39,465 nucleotides of DNA. It comes from Firmicutes bacterium AM31-12AC. Lineage in GTDB: Bacteria > Bacillota > Clostridia > Lachnospirales > Lachnospiraceae. Location: positions 1 through 39,465 of the forward strand of contig QUJA01000026.1 of NCBI GenBank assembly GCA_003480425.1, read 5' to 3'. Each line of letters begins with the position of its first letter. Position 1 is the stretch's first letter. The notes under the pieces were generated by a model. It was not told where the DNA came from, searched no databases, and saw only the letters and a program-made list of their open reading frames with translations. Of the stretch, positions 1-9,853 are shown one piece after another. The position numbers and the translations under genes were made by a program.

Positions 1-22
1 ATCTTTCTTTTACTTTTTTCTA

Positions 23-106
23 ATATCTCAATATATTTTTCTACACAAACATCTTTCTACATATATCTCAATATATTTTTCTACACAAACATCTTTCTAC
101 ATATAT
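23..106. repeat. 40-bp tandem repeat, about 2.1 copies
   Basis: The stretch beginning ATATCTCAATATATTTTTCT is repeated exactly with a 40-bp period (23-60 matches 63-100, with six further matching bases). It is AT-rich and lies just downstream of the last gene of the polysaccharide operon. I see no coding potential and no clear terminator hairpin in 1-127. It is probably a slippage-generated array. Confidence 0.85.
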
Positions 107-127
107 ATAAAAATATTTCTTTATTAT

Positions 128-1363
128 TTATTCTCCTCTTTTGTATGTGTTCTCAATTATTTTAATAATTTTTCCTGTTCCGATTTGTCTGGTAAGATGC
201 GTTTCTATATATGATCGGGCATTTTTTCCTTGCATATAAGCAATATCTATATTTTGATTAAGGAATAAAATATTATCAACTAAAGAGGATACATCTCCTG
301 CTTCAGCAAACATGCCACATGAATATTCTTCAATAACTTCTTGCAATAAAGTTCCCTTATCAAAACTTGCCAAAATAGGTCTGCCACATCCCATAATACT
401 CCATGTTTTACTAGGCATTGCATTTCCACCGGTACCTTTTTTACAAGAAACAATACAGGCATCACCCAGACTGTATACCTCCGACACCTTTTCATATGGC
501 TGAAGCGGAAAAATCTGCACATTTTTAAGGTTTTTTTCTTCAATCATCTGAAGAACTTGATCCTTCATCGCGCCATTTCCAAATAATATAAAGCCAATTT
601 GATTGTTGTCTTTCAATTTATCTGCTGCTTCAATTATTATATCTATTGCTTGTGCATAACCAATATTTCCAGCATAAACAACCATAAATGGATACTGTTT
701 TATTCCCAACTCTGAATAAAGACTATTTGATTCCTTATTAATTGGAAAAATCAAGTTTTCATCAACCCAATTGCTAACAACATGAATTTTTTTCCCTGAT
801 ACTCTCTTTTTCAATAAATTTTCTTTCATCTGTTCTGAAATTACAATAATACTATCCGCAGATTTATATGTTACATTAGAAATCCAATTTCCAATTTTGA
901 AAATAAAACTGTCTTCTTTTGTAATTCCTGCAGTAACCATAGAATCAGGAAAGATATCTTGGCAGTTATATACAAATGGAACCTTTCTTATCTTCTTTAC
1001 TACATTACATATTAAACCTTGAAAAGGTGGGGTGCTCCCTGCAAAAATTAAATCTATATCCTTTGTTGTCAAGCCAAACCATAACTGCTTTATAGAACAC
1101 AAAAAATATCTAATCACACGCTGAATTATACCACCATGTTCAGGGTACATAGTATATCTATATATTATTAGATGATCATTCTCTTTTTTTTCAATCTTAC
1201 TAACATTTTTTGCTTGCTTTCTTGTTACCCCTCTAGATGGTGTCGGAACATATAACTTTACATTATGTCCTCTTTTAGCTAAATCTTCTGCAGTATTTGA
1301 ATCAAGTGCAATACCAGCTGCAATTTCTGGTTCATAATACATTTTAAATTCTAATATATTCAT
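128..1363 (-). CDS. GT4-family glycosyltransferase
   Basis: This 411-residue protein has the two-Rossmann GT-B layout of family 4 glycosyltransferases of the WbuB type. The N-terminal acceptor half carries a loop near residues 15-45 (GIALDSNTAEDLAKRGHNVK), and the C-terminal nucleotide-sugar half carries VYAGNIGYAQ, FGNGAMKDQV and MPSKTWSIMGCGRPILASFD, where the donor usually sits. It most likely adds a sugar to the lipid-linked repeat unit at the cytoplasmic face of the membrane, after the initiating transferase encoded directly upstream (34 bp gap). It is the last gene of the minus-strand operon in view. The donor sugar and linkage cannot be read from the sequence. The start ATG follows a purine-rich GGAGAAAG site. 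Confidence 0.88.
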   Translation of the reverse strand: MNILEFKMYYEPEIAAGIALDSNTAEDLAKRGHNVKLYVPTPSRGVTRKQAKNVSKIEKKENDHLIIYRYTMYPEHGGIIQRVIRYFLCSIKQLWFGLTTKDIDLIFAGSTPPFQGLICNVVKKIRKVPFVYNCQDIFPDSMVTAGITKEDSFIFKIGNWISNVTYKSADSIIVISEQMKENLLKKRVSGKKIHVVSNWVDENLIFPINKESNSLYSELGIKQYPFMVVYAGNIGYAQAIDIIIEAADKLKDNNQIGFILFGNGAMKDQVLQMIEEKNLKNVQIFPLQPYEKVSEVYSLGDACIVSCKKGTGGNAMPSKTWSIMGCGRPILASFDKGTLLQEVIEEYSCGMFAEAGDVSSLVDNILFLNQNIDIAYMQGKNARSYIETHLTRQIGTGKIIKIIENTYKRGE

Positions 1364-1397
1364 TTACTTTCTCCATAAGATATACTTTAATATTAGA

Positions 1398-1988
1398 TTA
1401 TTTGTTCTTATATACTCTATCTGGATGAAGCACAGTCTCAATTGTTTTAAAAAATATTTTTACATCTAAAAAAAATGATACATTTTTAGCATACCACGCA
1501 TCCATCATTCTCTCATCATGACTTTGTAATTCATTTCGGTTATAAGCCTGCGTATACCCTGTGATTCCTGGTAATACTTCAAGTTTTCCTCTTTCTTCCT
1601 CTGTAAATGTCAGTAACTGTGAATCCAAAACCGGTCTTGGTCCAATCCATGCCATATCACCTTTTAACACATTTAAAATTTGTGGTAATTCATCAATACT
1701 TAACTTACGAATTACTTTTCCTACTCGTGTTTGTCTAGAATCTGAAGCAGAATTATAAGTACTACCATCTGAATTAAGAAGATTAGGAGAATTTACTTTC
1801 ATTGATCTAAATTTGAGCATATTAAAGATTTTTCCATACTTCCCAGCTCTCTTTGATACATAAAATACTGGACCTGGATCATCAATATAAATTATTGGAG
1901 CCAACACAACTATTACTATTATCAAAAAAGGTAACGCTATTAAGCTAAATAAAAAACCTATAATTCTTTTAATCACATTTTTATACAT
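1398..1988 (-). CDS. Initiating sugar-phosphate transferase (PglC/WbaP C-terminal type)
   Basis: The 196-residue protein is a monotopic bacterial sugar transferase that moves a sugar-1-phosphate from a UDP-sugar to undecaprenyl phosphate, the first step of repeat-unit assembly. Visible marks are one N-terminal hydrophobic re-entrant segment (about residues 8-32), KFRSM near 59-63, the DELPQ motif near 119, GPRP near 136 and PGITGYTQ near 160. Length fits the short PglC class, which lacks the extra N-terminal membrane domain of WbaP. In context with a PglF-like dehydratase and PglE-like aminotransferase, the substrate may be a UDP-amino-dideoxy sugar, but that is inference. The spacing to the next gene downstream is 34 bp. 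Confidence 0.92.
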   Translation of the reverse strand: MYKNVIKRIIGFLFSLIALPFLIIVIVVLAPIIYIDDPGPVFYVSKRAGKYGKIFNMLKFRSMKVNSPNLLNSDGSTYNSASDSRQTRVGKVIRKLSIDELPQILNVLKGDMAWIGPRPVLDSQLLTFTEEERGKLEVLPGITGYTQAYNRNELQSHDERMMDAWYAKNVSFFLDVKIFFKTIETVLHPDRVYKNK

Positions 1989-2030
1989 TTTTCACCTCAA
2001 AATAATTACAAATTACTTTCTCTATTCTTT

Positions 2031-3072
2031 TCATATGTTCATTTGAATATCGTTGATCACACGGAATGTAAGGCAATGTTTCGATAACCAAATTGCCTCC
2101 TCAGAATTATCCATGCATCGATTTGTTCTCCAATGTATATTACAATATATATCATTTTTTATTAGATTATCATAAAGTCTATCTCTATCCTCTACAGCAA
2201 TAACCATCCCCAAAGGAATTATACCAACTTCCCAAGGAATCATTACAGTAACTTGAGGAATCTTAGCAAGTTTCAACCACAAACTCCTGTAATTATCTTC
2301 TCTAATCGAAATTATTGACCTTACATCAGAAGACTTCATTAACTGAATAGAAACCTCTGACATTTCACGAATTTTATAATCTGAAAATAACGTATCCATT
2401 CCCATCTTATTTAGCTTCAAAAATTTTGTTTTATCTAATGAATTATCCTGTAAGTATTTTTGTTTCATCAATTGAGCCAACATATAATTAAATGTATAGT
2501 TATTCGCCGCCTGCTCTTTCTTTAAGTCATGCATATCATATGTAGATGCACAAAAACCACCATCCGGCAAAGCAAACCATTTTCGAATGCTTCCAACTAT
2601 ATAATCCCCAATTCCAATTGTTTCTGAATAAGATAATAAACACAAACTAATATCTTCAATTATTAAAACCCCTTTAGTTTTTAAATCTTGTATAAATGAT
2701 AAGGCTTCTTTCGATATTTTTTTTCCAAAATATTGAACTATATAAAAAAATATCGCCTTCTGAAAATTGAAATGATTTAAGTGCATCTATATTAATTGTA
2801 AAATCCCTGTTAATAGGATATAATTCTATCATAATCTGAGTTCTTTCTACAGCCTCATACACTGAGTCACAATTATATGTCGGAAGTAATACCCTTGTTC
2901 TTCCTTGTGAATTCTTCAAAAAACAAAATAATGACTCAATTGCTGCTCGCCCTGTATTATAAAAATTCATATAATATTTTTTTTCTTTCATAAAAGGAAA
3001 TTCAATTTCTTCCTGCAGTGGCTCTTTAAATAGATTAGAAATATCTATTTCAAATATGCTCCCTATTTCCAT
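2031..3072 (-). pseudogene. DegT/DnrJ/EryC1-like aminotransferase, frameshifted
   Basis: Two minus-strand frames join into one protein of about 347 residues. The first frame (from 3072) reads MEIGSIFEIDISNLFKE and carries FYNTGRAAIESL and LLPTYNCDSVYEA, typical of the cofactor-binding half of fold-type I PLP enzymes. The second (to 2031) carries IIEDISLCLLS, with the aspartate that contacts the pyridine nitrogen, and GSIRKWFALPDGGF, whose lysine is the expected Schiff-base residue. The frame changes near 2717-2750, where there is a T7 run (minus strand) and a nearby A8 run; one base fewer or two more would restore the frame. It lies between the ATP-grasp gene and the sugar transferase. It may make an amino sugar or amino-acid substituent of the polysaccharide. 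The break could be a sequencing error, true decay or slippage-based phase variation. Confidence 0.75.
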
Positions 3073-3090
3073 AACTTTTCCTTTCCTTTA

Positions 3091-4275
3091 TTAGAATAAT
3101 TCCTGTTCAAATAATCTCATTACACTGTCTGTCTTCTTTCTAGCATTTGTTTGAGTATTTGCTTTAGCAACAATATATCCACACCCATCAAGATTTGTAT
3201 GATACTCATTCACTTTCATTCCTTCTTCAAGATGATGATAAATTTCTACATCATACTTCTTTTCTACTTCTTTCATATCTGGAAGCATTTTTACAACGCC
3301 TCCATCAAAGGCGAGTAGTCTTGTTGCTACAGCAGTTTTATCTTTTACACGCAAATCTACGGAATCTCCTACAGCATTTTGTATCATTGCAGCCATATAG
3401 TCAACACCTGTTCCATATGGAATGATACATGGCCCAATCATATTTCCGCCCATTCTTGCGCCAATGTCAATAATATACACTTTACCATCTTCTGTAATAA
3501 GCATATCCATGTTTACAGAGCCAAAATTAACCCCCAATGCTTTGATTGCCTTCTCTACACAATTTCTAGCTTTTTCTTCAACTTCTGGTTTAAGATCGGT
3601 TGGAATAGCATGTCCTAATTCAGCATAATAAGGTGGACTTGTCATCCATTTTTGCATGATACCTAATACATGTGCTTTACCATTTACAACTAAAGTTTCA
3701 GCCCCATATTCTTTACCACTAATAAATGTTTCAATCTCTGCTCTATGAGTAATTGATCCATCCATTGCATATTTACATGCTTCTTCTAAATCATCTGCTT
3801 TGTCTACTCTACTTGCACCTCTACTGCCTGATCCATCGCATGGCTTAACCATAACTGGATAAACAATCTTTTGTGCAAGTTCTTCTATATTAGTATCTTC
3901 ATGAACTTCATATGCTTGTTCTGTGTCATCTACGTGATTTTCATATAAGCATTTTCTTACTTGATACTTATTCTTAATTAATTGAGCTACTTCATATTTC
4001 AATCCCGGTAATCCCATTTCTCTTGCAACATACGCTGCCGTAAGAACACCATAATCTGTTGCTGCTGTTAATACACCATCAACATTATTTACTCTTGCAT
4101 ATTCTAAACAAGCTTTTTCATCTACTATGTTAACTACTCCATAATGATCTGCATGTTTGAATCCAATTGCATTTGGATCTGCATCAACTGCATATACCTC
4201 ATACCCCATTGTTTTAGCTTTTTTTATTACGAAATCTTGAAGGAAGCCAGCACCTATAATTAATACTTTCTTCAT
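3091..4275 (-). CDS. ATP-grasp ligase
   Basis: This 394-residue protein begins with a Rossmann-like pre-ATP-grasp domain (KKVLIIGAGFLQ, residues 2-13; VDADPNAIG near 30), followed by ATP-grasp signatures: PVMVKPCDGSGSRGAS near 140-155, the lid and EIETFISGKEYGAE near 181-194, and the metal-binding VYIIDIGARMGGNM near 265-278. The family joins a carboxylate to an amine or thiol with ATP via an acyl-phosphate (PurK/PurT/carbamoyl-phosphate synthase-like fold). It lies 15 bp after the PglE-type aminotransferase, where related pathways carry an N-acetyltransferase; it could acylate the new amino sugar with an amino acid, but this is inference. The gene is intact. Confidence 0.85.
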   Translation of the reverse strand: MKKVLIIGAGFLQDFVIKKAKTMGYEVYAVDADPNAIGFKHADHYGVVNIVDEKACLEYARVNNVDGVLTAATDYGVLTAAYVAREMGLPGLKYEVAQLIKNKYQVRKCLYENHVDDTEQAYEVHEDTNIEELAQKIVYPVMVKPCDGSGSRGASRVDKADDLEEACKYAMDGSITHRAEIETFISGKEYGAETLVVNGKAHVLGIMQKWMTSPPYYAELGHAIPTDLKPEVEEKARNCVEKAIKALGVNFGSVNMDMLITEDGKVYIIDIGARMGGNMIGPCIIPYGTGVDYMAAMIQNAVGDSVDLRVKDKTAVATRLLAFDGGVVKMLPDMKEVEKKYDVEIYHHLEEGMKVNEYHTNLDGCGYIVAKANTQTNARKKTDSVMRLFEQELF

Positions 4276-4290
4276 TGCACTCCCCTATTT

Positions 4291-5546
4291 TTAGATATAT
4301 TCCTTTACTACTTCTTTAAAGTTCTCCACCACATATTCCACATCTTCATTGCTCAACTTTGTATGAAGTGGTAATGTAATCAAATTCTCATAATATGCAT
4401 ATGCATTCGGGAAGTCCTTAATATCCCATCCCATTGCTTTATATGCTGTCATCATCGGAAGTGGTTTATAGTGAACGTTTGTGTTTACACCACGCTCCGC
4501 AAGCTTGATAATAATTTTTCTTCTTGTTTCATCACTGATTCCCGGAATACGTGTCAGGTACAGATGATGTGAGGAATTAAAGTTTTCTCCACTGTGAATT
4601 AAGTGCTTTACTCCAAGTTCATCGCACATTGCATCATATTTTGCAACTATTTCTTTTCTACGCTCAAGCATTCCAGGATAACGGTCTAACTGGCGAAGTC
4701 CGATAGCCGCCATAATATCTGTCATATTACATTTATACCATGTCCTATGATATCATATTCCCATGCACCAAGCTGTGTTTTAGCAAGTGCATCTTTACTC
4801 TGTCCATGTAGGCTGTATAACTGGAACTGCTTATAGATTTCTTCGTTATCAATTTCTTCAATATCCTTCCATGTACTTGCTCCACCTTCTGCAGTTGTAA
4901 AATTCTTTACTGCATGGAATGAAAAGCTTGTAAAATCAGCCCATTCTCCGGCCATCTTTCCTTCTTTATTAGCACCTAACGCATGTGCGCAATCCGCAAA
5001 TACCATTACGCGACCAATTGCTTGCTGAATTCTTGCTCCAAGGCTATCGCCTTCTTTTGCCTTGAATAAATGTTTTTTGCTTTCAATTGCAGCATATAAT
5101 TTATCATAATCACAGATAATACCACCAAGATCAACTGCTACAACAGCTTTTGTTTTTTCTGTAATTGCTTCTGCAACTTTGTCATAATCCATTTCACAGT
5201 TATCTTTCTGACTATCTACAAAAATCACTTTTGCTCCACAGTGGATTGCTGCTGAAGCTGAAGCTGTATAGGTATAAGCTGGCACAATAACTTCATCCCC
5301 AGGCTCTATACCACACACTCTTAAGTTCAATTCTTCTGCTGCTGTTGCAGAATTTAAACAAACTGTTTTTGAAGTATGGCAATATGCTGCAAGTCTTCTT
5401 TCTAATTCTTTTGTTCTTGGTCCTGTTGTAATCCAACCTGAACGTAATGCCTCTGCAACTTCATTTATTTCTAATTCAGAAATATCCGGTGGACTAAATG
5501 GGATGCTTCTTTGAACTATTTCTGTGATAACTTCTTCTTTTGCCAT
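4291..5546 (-). pseudogene. PglE/DegT-type nucleotide-amino-sugar aminotransferase, frameshifted
   Basis: Read through one frameshift, this is a PLP aminotransferase of about 418 residues. The N-terminal part (from 5546) has IPFSPPDISELEINEVAEAL, WITTGPRTKELE, SATAAEELNL, IVPAYTYTASA, ADCAHALGA and SFHAVKNFTTAEGG, whose lysine is the Schiff-base residue. The C-terminal part (to 4291) has MTDIMAAIGLRQLDRYP and NTNVHYKPLPM. The join is near 4732-4734: a minus-strand AAA would need to be AAAA to read GIKCNMTDIMAA, the normal family sequence. It should convert the UDP-4-keto-6-deoxysugar made by the upstream dehydratase to the 4-amino sugar using glutamate. The fault is a single-base deletion in a short run, like several others in this window, so a sequencing error is likely. 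Confidence 0.85.
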
Positions 5547-5593
5547 TTTTTCTCCTTTATCTATTCCATTTATACTCTACGCAAAACTATTTA

Positions 5594-7636
5594 CTAGTTC
5601 CCACTTGGATTTGCCCCTACTGGATGGAAAGTTGTTACAACGCCCTCGACCATTTTTACAATCTCCTCGCTGTTCTCGTAACTAGCCATCGCCAGTTCTT
5701 CCAACTGTCCGAGGAATTCTTTTGTATCAAACGGGATTGGCTTACCGATATGGATTAATTCATTTTCTGTTCTCTCCAGACCTTCTTCTGCCATCAGCTT
5801 CTCTTCAAACAGTTTTTCTCCCGGACGTAATCCGCTATATACAACTCTGATGTCTTCATCTGGTTTATATCCTGACAATTTGATAAGGTTTCTTGCCAAT
5901 GTATCAATCTTCATCGGCTCTCCCATATCCAGCACGAAGATTTCTCCACCTTTTGCATAAGTTCCTGCCTGAAGTACCAGACTGACCGCCTCTGGAATTG
6001 TCATGAAGTAACGAATGATATCTGGATGTGTAACTGTTACCGGACCGCCATTTTCAATCTGTTTTTTGAATAACGGAATGACTGAACCATTACTTCCAAG
6101 TACATTTCCAAAACGAACGGCAACAAAATCTGTTTTTCCTTTCCCCTGTGCAGCCGCATTTCCTTCTGTATTTACAGCCATATGGTCTTCCGGATCCGGA
6201 ACCATCTGCCCATTCACATGTTTATCTTCATGTTCATGTATGAATGGAAGCCATTCTGTATGACCAGATTTACTGATTTTATCCATACTCTGGATGACCA
6301 TTTCACAGAGGCGCTTGCTCGCTCCCATAATATTTGTCGGGTTTACGGCTTTATCTGTACTGATCAGTACAAATCTCTCTACGCCGTTCTTCAGTGCTGC
6401 GTAGGCTGTCTTGTAAGTTCCTACTACATTGTTTTTAATTGCTTCATTCGGGCTTGTCTCCATAAGCGGTACATGCTTATGTGCTGCCGCATGATATACA
6501 ATCTGTGGTTTGTATGTTTCAAATACCTGATTGATTCTCTTACTGTCACGTACGGAACCGATCAGAACCTTCAAGTTTAATTCTGGATATTTACGTCTTA
6601 ATTCCTGCTCAATGTCGTATGCATTGTTCTCATAAATATCGAAGATGATCAGCTGCTTCGGTTCGTGTGCTGCAATCTGACGGCACAACTCACTTCCGAT
6701 TGAACCGCCACCACCTGTTACGAGAATCACTTTTCCTTTGAGGTACTGGAAGATTTCTTCCATATTTACTTTGATTGTGTCTCGACCAAGCAAATCTTCA
6801 ATCGCAACCGGTCTCATTTTGCTCATGGACACTTCACCATTTGCCAGCTGATAGATTCCCGGAAGCTGTTTCAACTCACAGTCTGTTTCTTTGCATATAT
6901 TTAAGATTTCTCTTCTTGCCTGTGCACTTGCAGTCGGTATTGCAAATAATATCTGGTCAATCTTATATTTATTCACATTGATCAGAATATCCTCACGACC
7001 TCCGACAATCGGTACACCTTCCATAACACGGCCCCATTTATTCGGGTTATCATCAATCACGCAACATGCCTTAGCCTTTACAACGCCTGAACTTTTCAGC
7101 TCCTTTAGTAAAGTCTGCCCCGCTGCACCTGCACCGATAATCATCGCATTATGTAGTGGATTCGTCTCTTTCTCACGTCTACTTCTCTCTAAATTGATGT
7201 AGCGATAGGAAAATCGAATTGTCAGTGTTAGTCCAAACTGTAAAACTGCTCCCAGTATATAGTAAGATACTGGCATTCGCCGAACAAACACTGTAATTCC
7301 TACGATATGAAAAACAGTTGTAATAGCAGATGCAACAATCACTCTATTCAACTCACTAAAACTTGCAAATCTCCACAGGCTGTTATAGAGACGCAATTGT
7401 GCAAATACAAAAATAGTAAATACTGTATATACCGGTGCAAATTTAAAAAATGCACTCAGATATTCTGCTGGAATACTTGTGAAGTGCAAATCAAAGCGCA
7501 GCCACAATCCAAAAAAGTAGGCAAAATTAATTGCGATTATATCATATATAACCAGATATAATGCTATCATCTGCCAGTGTTCAATTTTCTTTTTTTTCAT
7601 CTTTCTTTCTTTATCGTGATTTGATACTCCACTCAT
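5594..7636 (-). CDS. Membrane nucleotide-sugar 4,6-dehydratase (PglF/CapD/FlaA1 family)
   Basis: This 680-residue protein has about four N-terminal membrane segments (residues 23-140), a first Rossmann domain (AMIIGAGAAGQT near 164-175) and a C-terminal short-chain dehydrogenase/reductase domain (VILVTGGGGSIGSE near 303-316). The active-site stretch STDKAVNPTNIMGASK (about 426-441) has Met where classical SDR enzymes have Tyr, as in PglF and FlaA1. The expected reaction is UDP-GlcNAc to UDP-4-keto-6-deoxy-GlcNAc, supplying the aminotransferase just downstream. An extra segment of about 45 polar residues (near 455-497, rich in H, E and D) sits between the catalytic helix and FVAVRFGNVLGSNGSV. 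A later in-frame ATG (7600) is also preceded by a purine-rich GAAAGAAAG, so the start is not certain. Confidence 0.93.
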   Translation of the reverse strand: MSGVSNHDKERKMKKKKIEHWQMIALYLVIYDIIAINFAYFFGLWLRFDLHFTSIPAEYLSAFFKFAPVYTVFTIFVFAQLRLYNSLWRFASFSELNRVIVASAITTVFHIVGITVFVRRMPVSYYILGAVLQFGLTLTIRFSYRYINLERSRREKETNPLHNAMIIGAGAAGQTLLKELKSSGVVKAKACCVIDDNPNKWGRVMEGVPIVGGREDILINVNKYKIDQILFAIPTASAQARREILNICKETDCELKQLPGIYQLANGEVSMSKMRPVAIEDLLGRDTIKVNMEEIFQYLKGKVILVTGGGGSIGSELCRQIAAHEPKQLIIFDIYENNAYDIEQELRRKYPELNLKVLIGSVRDSKRINQVFETYKPQIVYHAAAHKHVPLMETSPNEAIKNNVVGTYKTAYAALKNGVERFVLISTDKAVNPTNIMGASKRLCEMVIQSMDKISKSGHTEWLPFIHEHEDKHVNGQMVPDPEDHMAVNTEGNAAAQGKGKTDFVAVRFGNVLGSNGSVIPLFKKQIENGGPVTVTHPDIIRYFMTIPEAVSLVLQAGTYAKGGEIFVLDMGEPMKIDTLARNLIKLSGYKPDEDIRVVYSGLRPGEKLFEEKLMAEEGLERTENELIHIGKPIPFDTKEFLGQLEELAMASYENSEEIVKMVEGVVTTFHPVGANPSGN

Positions 7637-7669
7637 ATTTTTACTTTTCTTCCTTTAAACTTTTATCCT

Positions 7670-9091
7670 TTAATTTCCATTTAATATCTCATTCATCTTT
7701 GCACTGATGCTCTGTACAACTGCCTCATCCGGCCACATTACATACAATGGCTGGTCTCCTGACGAGTAACATGCCTGTGTATCTCCAGTTCCTGATGCTG
7801 CTGCAGATTCAATATTCCAGCTTGCACCATCATTCAACTGCATCTTGATAAACTTTGCCATCTCTTCCTGTGTCATATTGGTTTGTACACTGTCACTGAC
7901 ATCTGCAATCAATGCACTTGCATTCGACAGAATTGCAGGTGACATTGCTTTATTCAAAATTGCTGTCAGAACCTTCTGTTGGTCTTTTCCTCGCTGATTA
8001 TCCCCATCTTCGAAACTATAACGCTCTCTTGAAAAAGCGAGTGCCTGATCTCCATCTAAATGATTCATTCCTTTTTGGAAGTGATATCCTTGCGCATCAA
8101 ATTCAAAATCTGAATCCACATCCACACCACCTAATGTGTCCACAATTTTAACTAATGATGAAAAGTTTACTCTTGCATAATACGAAATATCGATGCCATA
8201 TAACTGCTCTAATGTTCGCATAGATGCATCCACACCATAAATACCGGCATGTGTCAACTTATCTCTCTGCTCTCCTGAGATATCCGGTATCTGTACATAA
8301 TAATCTCGTGGTGTTGTTGTCAGTAAAATCTTCTTCGTATTTGGATTCACTGTCATGATAATATTGACATCGCTTCGGCTGTTTGTTGCGACTGGTCCTG
8401 ATACATCAATGCCACTGATGTAGACATTGAATGGTTCTTCGACATCTACGTTTTCTTGTTCTATCTCTGTTTCTATTCCGTACTGATACAGCACACGTAC
8501 CTGTTCTGAATAGTCTTCAATTGCATCTGTAATCAGACCATCTAATGCCTGATTATAAATTGCCGCATCTACTCTACCTTCTAATAAAGCATTTGCAAGT
8601 TCCTGAACTGTGTCATACTGTTCTATTTTTACTTCTCTTCCAAGAGATGTGTTGATGTTATCAACCATAATCTGTGTGTTTTCCTGGTCTACAGCAGTCT
8701 GTGTACCAAAGCGATACATAGAAGCATCCATCAGATTCGACGCCGGGTTATCTTTTTTAACAACTACAATCATATTATCTGTCTTATAATTTGCTCCGCC
8801 AACATCTGACATCAGCTTGTCTGCCTTCAATATATAGACAATTCCAATTGCCTGTAAGATACTCAGTATAATACTAAGTACAATTCCTACGATATAGATT
8901 TTATTTTTTACATATTGTAATCCGAATGTTACTCCAAATAATATTAATAATACAATGATAATTGCCACCAGATATTTCGTTGGTACCAATCCGCTGTTCC
9001 AGATAACTGCAATCAAACCGACTGCAAGAATCAACTGTATTAATGTAATCAACTTTCCTGCCATATGCAGTGTCTTCTTCTGTTCTTTCAT
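7670..9091 (-). CDS. LytR-CpsA-Psr (LCP) family glycan-wall ligase with extra extracytoplasmic domain
   Basis: The 473-residue protein has three hydrophobic segments within the first 90 residues, then an outer part. Residues from about 245 carry the LCP core: RSDVNIIMTVNP, TTPRDYYVQIP, GIYGVDASMRTLE, VDTLGGVDVDS and FSRERYSFEDGDNQRGKDQQ, with the arginines and aspartates that bind polyprenyl pyrophosphate. LCP proteins move glycans from undecaprenyl pyrophosphate onto peptidoglycan. Between membrane and LCP domain lie about 130 residues (from DNMIVVVKKDNPAS to QVRVLYQYG) that read like a lobe of a type-2 solute-binding domain (RFGTQTAVDQENTQ, VQELANALLEGRVDAAIYN). Its position in the cps operon fits anchoring of the polysaccharide made here. 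Confidence 0.92.
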   Translation of the reverse strand: MKEQKKTLHMAGKLITLIQLILAVGLIAVIWNSGLVPTKYLVAIIIVLLILFGVTFGLQYVKNKIYIVGIVLSIILSILQAIGIVYILKADKLMSDVGGANYKTDNMIVVVKKDNPASNLMDASMYRFGTQTAVDQENTQIMVDNINTSLGREVKIEQYDTVQELANALLEGRVDAAIYNQALDGLITDAIEDYSEQVRVLYQYGIETEIEQENVDVEEPFNVYISGIDVSGPVATNSRSDVNIIMTVNPNTKKILLTTTPRDYYVQIPDISGEQRDKLTHAGIYGVDASMRTLEQLYGIDISYYARVNFSSLVKIVDTLGGVDVDSDFEFDAQGYHFQKGMNHLDGDQALAFSRERYSFEDGDNQRGKDQQKVLTAILNKAMSPAILSNASALIADVSDSVQTNMTQEEMAKFIKMQLNDGASWNIESAAASGTGDTQACYSSGDQPLYVMWPDEAVVQSISAKMNEILNGN

Positions 9092-9145
9092 CTGATTGAT
9101 ATACTCCTTCTATCCTGCTGTTTGTATCTCCTTAATGTACATATC

Positions 9146-9853
9146 TTACTGCACATTCAGTGTCAATGTCTTTACCTCAGATGTGTTGCCGTCGGAATCT
9201 ATTACATAGTAGTGTAACAAATAACTTCCTGGTGTATTTACATCATACTGACCATCCACGCTGATACGCGTTGATAGTGAATCTGCATCATCACTGCCAT
9301 CGGCAACACCTTTGACTACACTCATAAGGTCAAATTCTGTCCCTGCTGCAATTGTTACCTGGTCTGTTGTAAGTGCGATCACCGGTGCTTCTCCGACCGG
9401 TGTGAGATCATTGTTTACATCTGCTTTAGCAGGCTCGTTCTGTGATGCTGCTGCCTCTCCGGATTGTTCTGTGTTCTCATCCGCTATATTTTCTGTGTTA
9501 GGATGTGCATCCGTCTGTGCATTTCCATTTTCTACATAATTAACTGTTCGCTTGGCAGTTCCTACATTCTTTGCCTTGTCCATCACACCGTAATATACGA
9601 TTGCTTTGCCATCTTTAATCTGCACAACACGGTCTACAAACACTTCATCGGTAAGGTCTCCGTCTCGGTTATCTTCTGCACTGACACCTTTTAAAAGTTC
9701 TCCATAACCTTGCCCTTCTTGATATGTGAGGTCTGCTTTCTTCACTTTAATAACCGGAGCCTGTCGATCCTGACTGCCACGAACAACCAGTGCTACACCT
9801 CCAAGTATCAGACAGCCTGCTATCAGCACAGCTACTAACTTTTCTTGTTTCAT
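9146..9853 (-). CDS. Membrane-anchored protein with DUF5011/Ig-like domains
   Basis: This 235-residue protein starts with a hydrophobic signal anchor (LVAVLIAGCLILGGVALVV, residues 5-23). Two beta-rich modules follow: residues about 30-107 (APVIKVKKADLTYQEGQG, EDNRDGDLTDEV, YYGVMDKAKNVGTAKRTV) and about 150-235 (APVIALTTDQVTIAAGTEF, TPGSYLLHYYVIDSDGNTSE). The DxxGDLT and DxxGN patterns are those of DUF5011-type immunoglobulin-like repeats. A low-complexity linker rich in N, E, Q and A separates them. It starts four bases inside the end of the tyrosine-kinase gene, so translation is probably coupled. Its job in the polysaccharide system is unknown; an outer-surface adaptor is a guess. Confidence 0.8.
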   Translation of the reverse strand: MKQEKLVAVLIAGCLILGGVALVVRGSQDRQAPVIKVKKADLTYQEGQGYGELLKGVSAEDNRDGDLTDEVFVDRVVQIKDGKAIVYYGVMDKAKNVGTAKRTVNYVENGNAQTDAHPNTENIADENTEQSGEAAASQNEPAKADVNNDLTPVGEAPVIALTTDQVTIAAGTEFDLMSVVKGVADGSDDADSLSTRISVDGQYDVNTPGSYLLHYYVIDSDGNTSEVKTLTLNVQ

